The notes: a model not told the origin generated them from the sequence alone. Positions 34,882 through 55,868 are shown, counted from the stretch's first letter. The stretch is 64,000 nt of DNA from Cladorhizidae sp. MBARI D1340-BT2 (GCA_028752905.1 JAQNBH010000005.1:6374502-6438501); one strand, 5' to 3'. Made by a program: numbers and translations.

Positions 34882-35559
34882 TTTTCTAACGCTACACACA
34901 GCTGCAGCTTGTATTTCGCGCGCCGTAATTCCACCAGCTGAACACGCTTGGCTAGGGCTAGAGGACATTTACGGCAGATCTGATTCATGTAAAAGTTATT
35001 TTCGAACTTTTGGTGCGCCCCGTTCTTCAATGGTCATCCCTAACTAAAACTCTATCAGTCTTCTTCACCAAAAAAACATTACACCACAACTCGGGGTGAT
35101 CAGCCACTGGGGTAATCAGTATAGGACACTCATTTTTAGCTGCCTGCCCCCAGTACATTATTAAAATCCACTGCTGGAGGGAGAGATGTATGCTGTTGGA
35201 AGAAACGGCCTTCCTGTGGATGACACCTTTCAGAATCCAGATGTTGGACAGAGCCATTTATTATTATATCCCATATCACATAGCCATATTACATATAATA
35301 CACAGCTAGTAACATTCCCCCCCCCCCCCACCTTCTTCCTATACTGTGGTACATTATTGGTTGCAATAGCATGACATGCCATCATTACACAAATATTTAT
35401 ATATATATATATATAGGAATGGACGACACCTCAACTTCGAGGGGACTGATGGGCACAAAAAAAAACTCTGAAAAAGATTACGAGTAGAGTCAGCAGAGGG
35501 TAAATGCACAGCCAACATATCTAATGAGGTCCATTGTATCTAGACCTTAGTCACCCAGG

Positions 35560-36440
35560 GACTGAATGACCAGGAGGTGAAGGTCATCCTAACAGAATGA
35601 CAAGTATCAGAGTTGGGGCTCATCTTCCTCTCCATGCCTTCATTGAGAGCATGCCCTTGAGTAGAGGTGGCTCCTTCTACAGTAAGCTGCTGAAGGGCAT
35701 TAGGGAGACACATCAGCAGGGGATGAGAGCTAGCATTGCTTTATGGGGAGCAAGGGCAGATTGAGCTATGGAGAAAAGTGCATCTCTGATGGTATCATGC
35801 TGATGAATCTTCATCCCACCTTGTAGTCCCAAAAGGATCAGATGCAGCAACCTAGCAGATTGGGCAAGCAGTACCTTTTTGAATGCCCTGCCAGTACTGG
35901 AGAGAGAGATGGAAATCACGATCCAGTAGATGGGGACCCAGGGCTTGGCAGGGAATAGTATTTAACCAGTCTCACCAGCATGGAGATGGAGAATAGAGTG
36001 GACAGAACCAGGGCCTTAGAGTGGGCACTTGGAGCCAAAGCTTAGTAGGAGAGCCAAGCTGGTTCGTTAGCTGCTAGAGCCAGATCGGCCAGAGCAGAGG
36101 ACATATGGTAAAAAGCTTCAGGAATCTCCCCTAGGATTCTAGCAAGTTCATTAACGAGTTGACTTTACATTACGTGCAGTACTAGTAGTAACAGACTAGC
36201 ACAGTGCCAGCTAAGATGGTACAAGTCTGATGGAAAGCTTTCAGCCAAGCCCAGTCAAGTAGAGGACTACCTACAGTTGATGACAGATCTGCCAACATGT
36301 AAGACTTGAAGGCAGCCAAGGTACTTGTGCTTGGAGGACAAGATCTGAGGGCAGAGGCAACCTTAGGTAGGGAGAGACACGAGGAGATTTCAGAGATTAT
36401 TGTGTTGTTTCTTTCATTATTGTTATTTCTATCCACTTAT
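35560..36440 (-). pseudogene. Decayed coding-like stretch, origin unknown
   Basis: Richer in GC than its surroundings. The minus strand shows consecutive frames separated by stops: around 36010-36170 a Leu/Ala-rich piece (LNELARILGEIPEAF), 35713-35919 (68 codons) and 36182-36436 (84 codons). The pattern suggests an old mobile-element gene, perhaps the gag-like first ORF of a DIRS/Ngaro element such as the one at 61-64 kb, but nothing diagnostic is visible. Confidence 0.25.
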
Positions 36441-37692
36441 ATCTGTCCAACTTTGCAGAACCATGTCTGCAGCACAATCTAATCGTATACAGGCAACAAA
36501 TGCTTTCCTTGCAGCCAGGATACTTGTGAATCAAATCCATCATATTTATATGATTCATGTTGCCACTTTGATATTGATATGGCTATCTGCATGTATGTGA
36601 GTGAGCAAACATGATCTGAGAAGTGTTTCTTGGTCGCAATCATAATGCATCTGGTCACTTGATCTCTTCTAAGGGCATTATGAATTGTTTGTTTCCTATA
36701 ATCCTAACCTAACATATCTCTCCATTAGGTTGAATGTACAGCACATGTACTGACTTACTATAGAAACCAAGGAACCAATAAACAAACAATATTTGATTTT
36801 TCAAAAATTATACAGGAAAGAAAATAGAACTTGATACATATAATAGATAAATGTATATGATATAGAAATTAGTAAAACTATGGGTATGCTTTGAAAGCAT
36901 GTCATTTATTGTAAGTCTGTGAAGTACCTGCTCTGCAATTTACCACAAATCAATATTTTCCCTTGCACCTTGCACTTCCATACAGACAGGCAATACAGTG
37001 TGGTATTGTAGCTTCCATTCCAGCAGCACTTGGCAATCTTTACTAATGCAGTGTAGCAGACATCACTGAACTTCTTGGGACGGTAGTTGATAAATGCACG
37101 AGGTGGGTCACATTATCCTACATGTACACTATCCAACAACCCTTCCTTGTCAGTGCATGGGGAATGATTCATAGTTCCCGAACAAATTTTCTATGCACAA
37201 TTGCATTCTTGCTTGTTGGTCTGTAGACATTACTCTTGGCTCTACAACATAAATTAAAGACATCAATCAAGACAATGGCCAGTCCTTTCTCTCACTGTCC
37301 TGGGAACTCCGGATTGCATTGCAAGCTCATTTAGATAGGCACACCACTCTCTCTCTCCCTATCTCTCTCTCTATATATCAGACACAAGAGTAAAAAATGC
37401 TACAACCACTATTGGATTGACCTATCAAAAATGAGCTGAAACAAGACTGCATCCATGTATACAACAACAATTAGATGACCATTTACTATCTTGAGTTTTT
37501 AGTATAGACAGGTACAGTTTCTGTTCTTTTTGACAGGTCAACCTAAGGTAGCTTTATTTTTGTTTTGTTCCGATGTATTTTTTAAAATTGTTTTTAGGGG
37601 TTGGGGATTGGTTGTAGCTGCTTACATTATAGCTGAGCAGTACATTGCTGTCTAGTTATATTTGGGACTTTAGAATTTACTTTTTCTCCTCG

Positions 37693-37830
37693 ATGAACTC
37701 TCAGTTGACATATAACATTAAATTTGAAATTATATTCAATGTTTCGACTTGCAGGAATAGAAGGCTAGAGCACTTAGTCGAAACATTAAGAGAATACAAT
37801 TTCAAGTTGATTTTTGAGAAAATACCTTTT
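37693..37830. mobile_element. MITE family 1, copy 2 (degenerate)
   Basis: CTCTCAGTTGACATATAACA, then arms around TTCGACTTGCAGGAATAGAAGG; the right arm ends CAATTTCAAGTTGATTTTTGAG. Confidence 0.75.
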
Positions 37831-38236
37831 TCTTGTTGTGTAGACTACACAAATCAGCACATGCCATTATCTCGCTCCTATTTATACATTGGACTGCACA
37901 AATCGCTATGTACCATATCTTATTGCCGCTGTTAATACCCATGGACCAACAAAAAGAACGTTATGAATAGAATCTTGTGGTGCTCCTGCGGATGCCATGG
38001 GGAAAGAGTGATTATCATACTTTCTAAATGAGCTACAAGGTAAGACAAGAACCAGCAGAGTAGCTAAGTGAGAAGGAAGGTTGAGAGAGGACAACTTATA
38101 TGGGATATAGTCAAAAACACTTTTGATATCTAAGAATGTTGCGCATACAATTTTGTGGACATCTAAGCATGCTAGATGAGATTGGGTAAGGCTAAAGATG
38201 GAAATTTACGTTGAAAAACCAGTTGAGATTCATATT

Positions 38237-38345
38237 CTCAACAACTCTCAGTTGACATATATAGTGTAAGATATATACAATGCCTTAATTCCTGATGAAG
38301 GATAGAGTATCTTGTCAAAACATTGGTTGAGCAAATTAAAGTCAA
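38237..38345. mobile_element. MITE family 1, copy 3 (very degenerate)
   Basis: CTCTCAGTTGACATATATAG followed by a TTCCTGATGAAGGATAGAGTATCTTG hairpin tip; the inner arms are mostly lost. Confidence 0.55.
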
Positions 38346-39045
38346 TAAACCAGTATATCAAATTGCTTAATGGATGAAATACCCTGTGTGGAAATATGCC
38401 AATTGAATATAATGGTGCTCTGAAGTTTCATTAGAGAGAGTAGGGAGATGTGGTGATAATTTTTATGTGAGGATTCGGCAGGAGATGTCATGGGGATAGG
38501 AATAATCAGGAATGCTTACAATCAGCAGCAAAAACACCATACAGAGAGAGAGAGAGGAGATAAGGGGATATGGAGTGCAGTAGATTTGAGCATTTTAGCA
38601 GATGTAGTACCTGAGTCAGTTGATTTATCATTGGAGAGAAGAAGTAATCTTACAATGACCTTCACAATAGTTAACTTGAAATTTTGGAAAGTAGAGGAAC
38701 TCAGGTGGGCAGTGATAATAGTTTAATTCATTTAGGGAAAGAATGGGAGATCGAGGGGGGTTGATGGGTATTAGCTCATGTGAATAAAGAGTTCTTTAAA
38801 GATGAGCCAGGAGGCTTCAGAGAGAATGGTATCCCAGGAATGATGCTGATGACATTGAGCACAGAGGTTCAATGCAAGTAACCTGGAAGTATTTTTGGAG
38901 CTAAAACCAACATTTAGGAACTAAGAAGCTGCCAAAGTAAGTTTTAGCTTTGGGTGTGTATCACACCCCAATTACACCCAAATAGTTTCTGCAGAATAAA
39001 TGTGGTCATTGCAATCCCACCACATAGGGGTTGGCTAATAGCTTA

Positions 39046-39120
39046 AGGGTCATCTAGCAAGTTGTGGTCTACATGGGTGTGGTCTTATTTCTGCTCTTTT
39101 TTGACAAGTCAATCTAGTAT
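39046..39120. mobile_element. MITE family 2, half copy
   Basis: AAGGGTCATCTAGCAAGTTG and TGGTCTACATG match one arm of the full palindrome at 42993-43110, followed by the shared TTTTTGACAAGTCAATC tail. Confidence 0.6.
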
Positions 39121-40137
39121 AGGGGCGGGGGGGCGGGGGGGGGGGGGGAAAGAGGGGAGGCACCACAGACAGAACAACAACAACTCGTATTGCGTCCTTA
39201 AATAACCATCAGCTCTGGATGGGCTCTACAGAGTGATTAATCATTACAACATATAATATTATCTTATGCTCTTTCCTTCCTCCACTTCGGTGTGGCTTTT
39301 GATCTCATCTGCTGCAGCAATAAAGACTGTACTAGTACTTTAATTTAAATGTTCTCAGTACAGTAGCTAGTGCAGTCAAGAGGAATTGAATGTCCAGGCT
39401 TCAAGAGGAATTGAATGTCCGGAATCTCATGTCTTACATGTCAAACCCCAAATTTCACAGCAGTAGTATAAGGTATCATGTTGTCCTGTGCATGTCGATG
39501 AGCTAGTTCAATGAAAGTAATTCTTGTCATGCATGTATTCCTATCACATGGTCATGAGGACGAATGGTACTAAAGGTGCTGACTGTGCAGAAGAAATTGC
39601 TATGTAACTAACTGTTCGATCAAGAGGTGTGCATACTAGATAAGTGAGAACTCTGGGTTTCTCAGAACCCCCAATGTGTATATATACACCCAAGGAGGAG
39701 GATAATTAACACCAGAAAAATAAGAACACCATAGAAGAACAACACACAGGGAAGTAAAGTTTGCTTTATTGATCACCAGTGTAATAATATAGCCATTTCT
39801 CTATTGAAATTACATCAACATCCTAAGGATAAAAGTTATTTGCAGACAGACACATCAACCAGTGATCCAGTTATATAACAAAAATTCTTTTACTAAAACA
39901 AGTTGTCATATATAAAGACCATACCCATTGTGATGGATTGACTTCAAACATTGTTGTTTATGTGCGAGTATAATGTGTGTAGCTTGTGGTTAGTATAGCT
40001 GTAGTAGTGCGGTCAGGCTTATCAGCAGCCTGCAGGACAAAACTTGAACCTGCAAGATCCTGCTGAAGATTAATCCAGCACCCTTTGATATGCATTTGTG
40101 GTTGTGCAGGATTCTGCGAACATTGCTATGTGTTGCT

Positions 40138-40215
40138 GTGTGTATGAAGTGTGTATGAGTGTATGAAGTGTGTATGAAGTGTGTATGAAGTGTGTATGAA
40201 GTGTGTATGAAGTGT
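40138..40215. repeat. 11-bp tandem repeat
   Basis: GTGTATGAAGT repeated about six times. Confidence 0.85.
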
Positions 40216-40321
40216 GTGCAAAGTCAATTGCTGAATAGTATCTTGGCATTTGAAGTCTTTCTCAATTCTAAATAATCAGCAAAATAGAAGCCAAGATACC
40301 GCCGCATACTTCATACTTACG

Positions 40322-40375
40322 ATATCACACCCATGTAGACCACAGCCAGTTAGATAACCCTATATATAAAACTTC
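40322..40375. mobile_element. MITE family 2, half copy
   Basis: CATGTAGACCACAGCCAGTT followed by AGATAACCC: the left arm only. Confidence 0.6.
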
Positions 40376-40825
40376 CATTTGAACACTACTGGTATACATA
40401 TTAAAATCTGGCTACATACAATCTTGTTTATGCTTTTTTTGTTGATAAATTACAATCTAGATAAAACATTTTTGTTTGTTCGTTGTTTCTGTATACTAGT
40501 TGAGCAGTAGAAGACTACACAGGTGTGAGCTTCACGGTCTCAAGGGCTTTTAATAAAATCCTACTAAAATTATTTATTCACTCATTTGTTTGTTTGTGTT
40601 TATTTATTTATCAGTAAATACACAAAGTAAAACAAAATTGTTGGCAAGGGTAATAAGTGTTTCATTATTTTTAACTTAATAGTTGCAATTCCAGAGTCAA
40701 AGTCAGACTGAGAGGATAAAATGAGAGGGGTAGGTGAATGGGTGCATATATTATTAGGGTGCATATATCAGGCAGGATAGTTGATATTATGAGTTGGTAT
40801 ATATATGCATGAGACCTACTAAAAT

Positions 40826-49589
<8,764 letters not shown>

Positions 49590-50047
49590 CTACATGTGGA
49601 AGGAGAAAGAGTAAAGGGGAAAAAACACATCACAAGCACATGAATGCTTAAATATTCAGGAGTGCTAATAAAGGAGACAGAGGAGAAGCTAGTAAAATTT
49701 ATCTGCCAGGGCATTATAATACTAGGAAAAAAAAACAGTTCAGGATTACAGACGGTCCATTTCATTTTTTTATCAGCTCATTTTTTTTGGTCAATGTTTT
49801 GAACCAAACCACTTTAGTCTTTCTTTTCTTCAGTTTGGATCAAACATTAGCAAAAAAATAGGAAGCAGTTTTGAGCTGATGCTTTCATTTTATGTCATCA
49901 GTTCAAAATCACCATTCTATTATTTGATTGGCTTGCTTAAAAAAACAACATAACAGGAATGGTCCTATTTAGCAATTTAGATGCCTTTTAGGAATTTATG
50001 CCAGTAAATAATATAATAGGTGATATATTGGTAAGGTGTGGGATAAA

Positions 50048-50222
50048 TGAATTCTGATGAAGGCTAAAGCAGCTAACCAAAATGTCGAGTGAGCAAATTT
50101 CAAGTTGATTATTGGGAAAGTTATTGCATACTAGTATATAAATACAACTTACAATAACCTTCTCAATAATCAACTTCAAATTGTACTCTCTCAACGTTTC
50201 CTCTAGCCTTCATCAGGAATAA
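50048..50222. mobile_element. MITE family 1, rearranged copy (arms in swapped order)
   Basis: A right-type arm (TTCTGATGAAGGCTAAAGCA ... CAAGTTGATTATTGGGAAAG, 50048-50132) comes first and a left-type arm (ACAATAACCTTCTCAATAAT ... CTAGCCTTCATCAGGAATAA, 50149-50222) second: the reverse of the normal order, as expected from the junction of two adjacent copies. Confidence 0.7.
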
Positions 50223-50584
50223 TGACTTGTTAATTTTTTTTGCCATGTTAATTCAATAGTTGGTTTATAAATACAACTTTTGGGGTTTTTCTACTGCTTT
50301 TTAATTTCTTTTTTGATGCTTGAATATATTGCTTTAAACACTTATCGCAAGATGGCAGGTGTCAAAAACTTTAAAATGTTTGCATCCAAAATGTTTTTGT
50401 AGGACTACAAAAATACTTGCAGCACTCCTTGAATCCTTCATGAATGCAGTAAACTGGGAGTCTCACCAGTTCATTTACTAATTACTTACTAATTACTACA
50501 CCCAGAAAAGTATTGTGAGTAAAGGTCTAAATATTGAAACTCATCAACTCCTACTTACTGGTATATATGTGTTATGCTTTGAAT

Positions 50585-50671
50585 GAATGGAGGAAGGAAG
50601 GAAGGAAGGAAGGAAGGAAGGAAGGAAAGAAGGAAAGAAGGAAGGAAGGAAGGAAGGAAGAAAGGAAGGAA
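50585..50671. repeat. GGAA microsatellite
   Basis: About 20 units of GGAA with AGAA variants, ending 30 bp before the transposon. Confidence 0.95.
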
Positions 50672-50813
50672 TACATTTTGAAATATTGAATGAGGTTATA
50701 GATAGCTTCGGCGTGAATCACACCTGCATTAGACGCGTAATTCGTAATTGACACACCGCCTGGTGGGCAAAAAGCAAACTTGTCCATTGAACACTGTAGT
50801 AAAAGAAGCTAAG

Positions 50814-52620
50814 ATGAGTAGCTATTTTGAGAGTTTGCGTGAGAAAGGAAAGAAGCGGTATATTGAGAAACTTAGCTGCGTTGGCTTGTCACTACCAGAG
50901 TACCCCTACTTGCCTGAGAATGAGGCAGGAGAAATGACCACTTGGCCCAAGGTAGAGTATGGGCGTATCTTTGTTTACTTCATTCAATGACCTGGAGTAT
51001 ACACCCAGGAACAGCTTCTATCTTGGAAACAACTTGATCCGTACAATTACCTCAGTCTGGGTATGTAAGGACTGTCTTTTCATGGAGTTTCAGTCATTCT
51101 GGAGCCAAATATTGTGTGTTGAAGGCCAGTCAGAAGGCAGCTACGAATGCACATGAGGCCTGGATCATAATCAAGGAAGCAGGTGACATTCTATCTTCAC
51201 ACTGTACTTGCATGCCTGGGTAAACAACTATTATTACGTGGTGTATATGCATGTTTATATATTTCAGCTTAGGTGAGGGTTGTTCGCATGTTGCGGCTGT
51301 TCTCTTCAAGGTCGAAAGTGCTGTACGACTAGGATACACTTCAGTTACAGAATTGTCAATGGAATGAAACATTCTGTAGTAAGGTCAGTGAGTTATTGAA
51401 GCATGAATCAGGTCTCATCAATGTGTTACACATACAGATTGAACCAGCCCGAATCGTCGACATCGATTCGAAGGTCAAAACGCAAGAGAAATGAGGAGAG
51501 CACGAGTACAACATCGATCCATCAGGAATTAGTATCAGTACCACCATCAAGTGAGGCAATTGAAGCATTCCCTAGGGCTGAAAAGAATCGCACCAAAAGC
51601 TGCTATATTTTCATCTTTAACCGTAATGGAGACTACACATTCAAGTACTGCTGTTAGAGTAGTCAAGAAGTTGCCGCCATCACTTACCTCTCTTTACGAC
51701 CCTAAGTTTTCCAATATAAGCAAAGATGTGCTTAAAGCTGAATGTAAAGTCACTTTTGAAAGAATGTCCATAACAGATGAAGCAGCAGCATATCTAGAAG
51801 AAAGCACTAGGCTTCAAGCTCAGTCAACTCTTTGGCATGAGCATAGAAAAGGGAAGTCAAAGTTTTATTCTGTGTTTAGAGCCTCTACTAGTTCTCCACC
51901 CCTATCACTCATAAAATCTCTACTAGAAAGGTCAACCCTTGACTCTACAAAAGTTCCAGCACTTAATTGGGGATTGACTAATGAAGATAATGCCCATGCT
52001 CTCTATCAAGAAATGATGGAAGCAACACACTCCAATTTTATGTGTTCTACGTGTGGTCTTTATGTAAATTCCAGTTTTCCTCACCTTGGGGCTTCACCTG
52101 ATGGTGTGATTAGCTGTACTTGCTGTGGTACTGGGTGAATAGAAATAAAATGTCCTTTCAAATTCGAATCATCCAGAACATGTCTCGGATCCAACATTCC
52201 TGATAAAAAAAGGAGCTGTGCATCTAAGCCATGACCATCCGTACTACATGTACTACCAAATTCAAGGTCAACTAGGAAAAGATTTCTGTGACTTTATCTG
52301 CATGTGGCATGCTTGTGGAATGTATTTTAGCTGATCTAGGTTGTGAAACCAGTGTTGGATAAAAAATTTGAGTTTGTACTACTTCCTCGCTTGTTAGCTA
52401 ATTCATTCATCGATTCAGCATCAACATCTCGACTAGAAAAGTTTACGTACAAAGGGAATACGTCTAACCAGGTGAAAACCACATTTTGTTTTGTGTGGTG
52501 GGAAAGATGTTGGAAGGATGGTGGCTTGTGATAATTTGTCTTGTCCCACGGAATGGTTCCATTATGCATGTGTTGGTATTTCTCGAAAACCAAAAGGGAA
52601 GCGACTGTTCAGATAGTTGC
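50814..52620 (+). pseudogene. SWIM / YqaJ-nuclease / PHD protein of the transposon, broken
   Basis: Starts MSSYFESLREKGKKRY, as such proteins do, then WPKVEYGRIF. An in-frame TGA lies at 50988-50990; the same frame resumes with YTQEQLLSWKQLDPYNYLSL. A SWIM zinc finger (CTCMPG ... GEGCSHVAAVLF) is split by an intron of about 58 bp around 51218-51275 (GG|C join in phase). The YqaJ-like nuclease domain runs from about 51830 (LWHEHRKGK, PALNWGLTNEDNA, LGASPDGVISC); a second in-frame TGA (52136-52138) interrupts it directly before IEIKCPF. After HPYYMYYQIQGQLG the frame shifts near 52495, and a PHD finger is readable in the new frame (CGGKDVGRMVACDN, then EWFHYACVGI). The protein presumably acts with the transposase in excision or repair. 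Confidence 0.78.
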
Positions 52621-52917
52621 AGACATCAGACTACGTAATTGTGTATTTTCATTTTGTGTATTTCCAACTATATACCATCCATACCATCATTGTGAATTAA
52701 CATTCTATTGAATGCAATCAATGATCAATGCCCTCTATCACACACACACACCCCTCGAATTATTCGGAGAGCCTTAGAATGAATCAAGTCGACAATTTAC
52801 AATAATTGGAGAATTTACCACAAAGAAAAATTACAAAAGATGATTAGCTACTATTTTAGCACTACAGAATGGCACATATTGCACACACATGTAATATTTT
52901 GTCAATATTTGCATACC

Positions 52918-54400
52918 CTACATCCTTCTTGTGTTTATAGTGTCAACATGAAGTACACTCTGTAGAAGGGTGTATTTGTTTTTCAATAGTCCAATCACTC
53001 TTTCTACATGAATACGAACTTTGGATATCCGCTTAGACTTCTCGACTTCCTCCAAATCCAATTTTTTCTTCCCCCTGGTAAAAGCTGGGATTTGTAGATA
53101 AGCTCCACTTAAAGCTAAATCGTCTGATATCTGAAATCCCCGATCTGCTAAAACAACATCTCCAGCTTGCACCAGTTGTAAAAAATTAGTGTTTTGTATG
53201 ATGCATCTGTCAGTTGCTCTCCCTCCCCAGCATTTAGAGAGAAATGAAATGGCCCCACATGGAGTAACGGCTATCAGAAACTTGACAGTTATGTTTTTAA
53301 TAATTCGAATATGTCTTTGCTCTGGCCTGAAAAGAGCACGGGCATTCAATAAAGATCTCCGAACAATCGATGATACATCGTGCACAAGGGTACAGATCTT
53401 TGAAAACTTGAGGCATATTTTGAAAAGTTACATCTTGTGATGGCCATTTGATTAAGTGCTTCAAGTGCACAAACATCACTTCAATCCACTTGTGAAAAAT
53501 CTCAGTGACTGTGGTCATTGAAATTTTAAAGCGATAGGCTAAATCTTCCATGATCATGAAAACCATCAACAATCCAGTATGTGGTGGAAGTTTTACCTGC
53601 TCGGGCCTTGATTGTGGATACTGCTTGAGCAAGTAAGAAGCAAGGTGGTTGAATACTTCCCAGGATTCAAGACCAGTATAAAAATGAGTGGCTTTGTCAT
53701 TGTCATCTCCATTAATAGTGTGAATATGACTTGCACAGTACACTAAGGAAGGCACATAAACAACTTGAGTGGGCTGTGACACTTGAGTCTCGGCATGTTG
53801 TATTTTGATAGGATCTGTCATTACTCCTATGTTGTGGCTGAACTCTGATTCTTTAAGTCCACTTAACTCAGTAACTGACTCTCCCCTCAACTCTGGTTCA
53901 GCTAAGTTTCTGTGTCTGTCTATCCTTGCATGTCTCCGGCTCTCTCTAGCCTCCTTTGTAGCTTTCTTCACTTCATTCATCAACTTTCTTAAATGTAAAC
54001 ACAGTAGGCACATAATCGACATTTTCAGCCATATCCACAGGTTTGCCTACAAAAAGAGAGGGTAGAAAACGGTAATTATTCATTGTACACAGCTACAAAA
54101 TACAGCCAGCTTTAGCTAAATAACAAGAAACAGCCGCGTTAATAAACTAGCTAACTTAGCTTATAATCATGCTGGCTAGTTATCAATAATAAGACTAGCT
54201 AGCTAGTACCTGTAATAAAGTGGTCTCCACATATCCTGGTGTGTTTCTTGGGAATCCAAGATTTTCTTCTGATGGCAAGTATCCATTTCTTTGCACTTTC
54301 TTTGGGAGAATCAGGAAACCGGAAAAAACCCAAGCCCTGGACGTTCTCCACTCCTGTTTCTGAAGCCAACAGCACAACAACTCATAACCATCTTGTTCTT
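52918..54400 (-). pseudogene. THAP-DDE transposase of the transposon, broken
   Basis: The N-terminal THAP zinc finger lies at about 54210-54400: MVMSCCAVGFRNRSG, then after a one-base shift in a T run FRFPDSPKESAKKW and CGDHF; donor ACAG|GTACTA at 54210. The next exon begins near 54045 (GKPVDMAENVDYVPT), with another shift before 54000. The catalytic part reads down from 54022: first Asp in CIIDCSEIFIECP, a frameshift near 53300, second Asp in VVLADRGFQISDD, and Glu in RIHVERVIGLLKNKY; a stop follows at 52918 (ending INTRRM), perhaps a few residues early. All three acidic residues of a DDE_Tnp_4-type enzyme are kept. Confidence 0.78.
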
Positions 54401-54463
54401 TTTGCCCACCAGGGGGTGTGTCAAGCGCGCGTCTAATAGAAGGTGTGATTCACGCCGAAGCTA

Positions 54464-55542
54464 TGTATAGCTGAACCCAGATGGATATAGTAATGGATAA
54501 CATTCTAGTATCTATGAGTGCAGTCAACAATACTGTAGTAACAAGATCACAAAAATATTTTCACCTGGCAAAGGATTCAAGGAGCATGAGTGACCACATC
54601 TGCTATTCCAATTCCCCTTGAAGTGCTAACTGAAATGGTTTGGCTTATTTATAACTCGAATATAAGCAGAGATTGTGTTTGTGTTCAATAGTCTTCACTC
54701 AAATGATCAGAACACTAGGATGATTACCAGGGTTCCTCCAAAGAGGCTACCATGTGAAGAATACTATCAGCAACATTTAGTGGCTTTTTGTTTCCTTTTT
54801 GGAAGTTGGTTTGGCTTTGACTAACATTTAATTTACATTTTCATAGATCCACGCACAACAATTTTCCACCTCTACAGCTTGATACAGGAATCTTCCAATA
54901 ATCACCACAGTCAAAAGGTAAGCATTTCTGTAAGTTATAGATTCTGTGTAATAATTAATAATACAAGAAATGTATCATTTTGTGCCACAAACTTGTTTCT
55001 ATTTATTAGGTCAAGAAGATCGAGATTTTTTCATGACATTAAATCATGTTTTTTTGTAAGAGTTATATTAGACAGAGAATAAAATAGATAACATTACAAG
55101 CTGTACAAACCTGTACTTTTCACTTGTAATGTACACAGCATCATTTTCTGTGGAGACCCATCCAGGATCAAATGTCAGAGCATTCTATTTACAAGTGACA
55201 TAAATCCATGCAAGTAAAATTTAATATTGACTCACTGACTATACTAAACTCACTGTTTGAGGTGATACCAGGCCTAACAAAAACACTCCAGTTACAATCA
55301 TGTAACGCATTCTCTGCAGCTGCGCTTGCTCAAATTCAACCGCCGTCTACTACGTCCCTTTACCAATCACTACGCGCTGGCCTGTTGGTGACGCTATGCC
55401 ACTCATTGCCTTGTATTTTAATAGTCAAATGTTCTAAGCTAGGTTGGAACCCTTTACCAATTGCTATGCTGCGTTTGTTCCGTCTAGGTTATAAATGGCT
55501 AAGCGGAGACATAAGGTGACCAGTACTGAGGAAATGTGAAGG
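54464..55542. other. Upstream region of B4GALT7
   Basis: A 103-codon + frame (55208-55519) has no recognisable product and probably reflects the B4GALT7 promoter and 5' UTR. The phrase CCCTTTACCAAT occurs three times near the gene (55358, 55449, 55951). Confidence 0.5.
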
Positions 55543-55868
55543 ATGATCTTGCGATGGTTATATATTATCGTTATGGTTTTTATTTGTATCAACATTGTAT
55601 ATCTGTGGAATCAAGTCAACCAAATTCAACCTTCTACCTCTACTTTCGTGGTGTGCGACTGTGCCAGAAAGGATGCAGGCAGAGATCTAGCACATCACTT
55701 GATCATCAAGCCTACTACATCTTCCTCCATTCACAAGCTCGCAGTGATTGTGCCGTTCAGGGATCGTTATGAAGAGATGATGGAGTTTGTTCCTCACATG
55801 CATGCCTTTCTTCAGCGGCAAGAGGTGGACCATAAGATCTGGATCATCAACCAAGTTGACCAACATAG
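55543..55868 (+). CDS. B4GALT7: Beta-1,4-galactosyltransferase 7, first exon
   Basis: Type II Golgi enzyme that adds the first galactose to xylose in the glycosaminoglycan-protein linker. The ATG at 55543 gives a short basic N-terminus and a signal anchor at about residues 5-22 (LRWLYIIVMVFICINIVYLW). After a variable stem, the GT7 N-terminal domain starts: HKLAVIVPFRDRYEEM (residues 64-79, with VPFRDR at 70-75), FVPHMHAFL, then IINQVDQHR (101-109) at the donor AG|GTTAGG (55868, phase 2). The following exons (RAALINVGF, DVDLLP, WGWGREDDE) were not found in the 8 kb to the right edge, which are repeat-rich, so the gene either continues beyond the window or is cut. The usual protein is about 320 aa; 108 codons are seen here. 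Confidence 0.82.

Larger units (their letters stand above)
34882..40825. other. Intergenic region between receptors A and B
   Basis: No intact gene seen. Holds broken frames at 35560-36440, two family-1 MITE remnants (37.7 and 38.2 kb), family-2 MITE halves (37.5, 39.1 and 40.3 kb), a G-rich tract at 39120-39155 and a GTGTATGAA repeat at 40138-40215. The 34882-35050 part should contain the receptor A promoter. Confidence 0.55.
49590..50703. other. Upstream of receptor B first found exon
   Basis: Searched on the minus strand for a signal-peptide exon ending in phase 2; none found. Holds two MITE family-1 arms and a GGAA microsatellite. Confidence 0.5.
50704..54462. mobile_element. ISL2EU-type DNA transposon, almost complete, 3.76 kb
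   Basis: The left terminus AGCTTCGGCGTGAATCACAC is repeated inverted at the right end (GTGTGATTCACGCCGAAGCT). Similarity goes on inward: ATTAGACGCG, TTGACACACC and CTGGTGGGCAAAAAG lie in the same order in both termini, so the TIRs reach about 70 bp with small gaps. A TA-type dinucleotide flanks each side. Inside are two convergent genes: a SWIM-YqaJ-PHD protein (+) and a THAP-DDE transposase (-). The pairing of a DDE transposase with a YqaJ nuclease is, from memory, the hallmark of the ISL2EU superfamily. Both genes carry a few lesions, so this copy is dead but not old. Confidence 0.82.

Noticed and set aside
34642..34968. Upstream ATG at 34968 as receptor A start
   Set aside because: It would put 29 polar residues before the signal peptide; the ATG at 34881 gives a standard signal sequence.
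55208..55519. 103-codon frame upstream of B4GALT7
   Set aside because: No family, and it lies in the expected promoter and 5' UTR.
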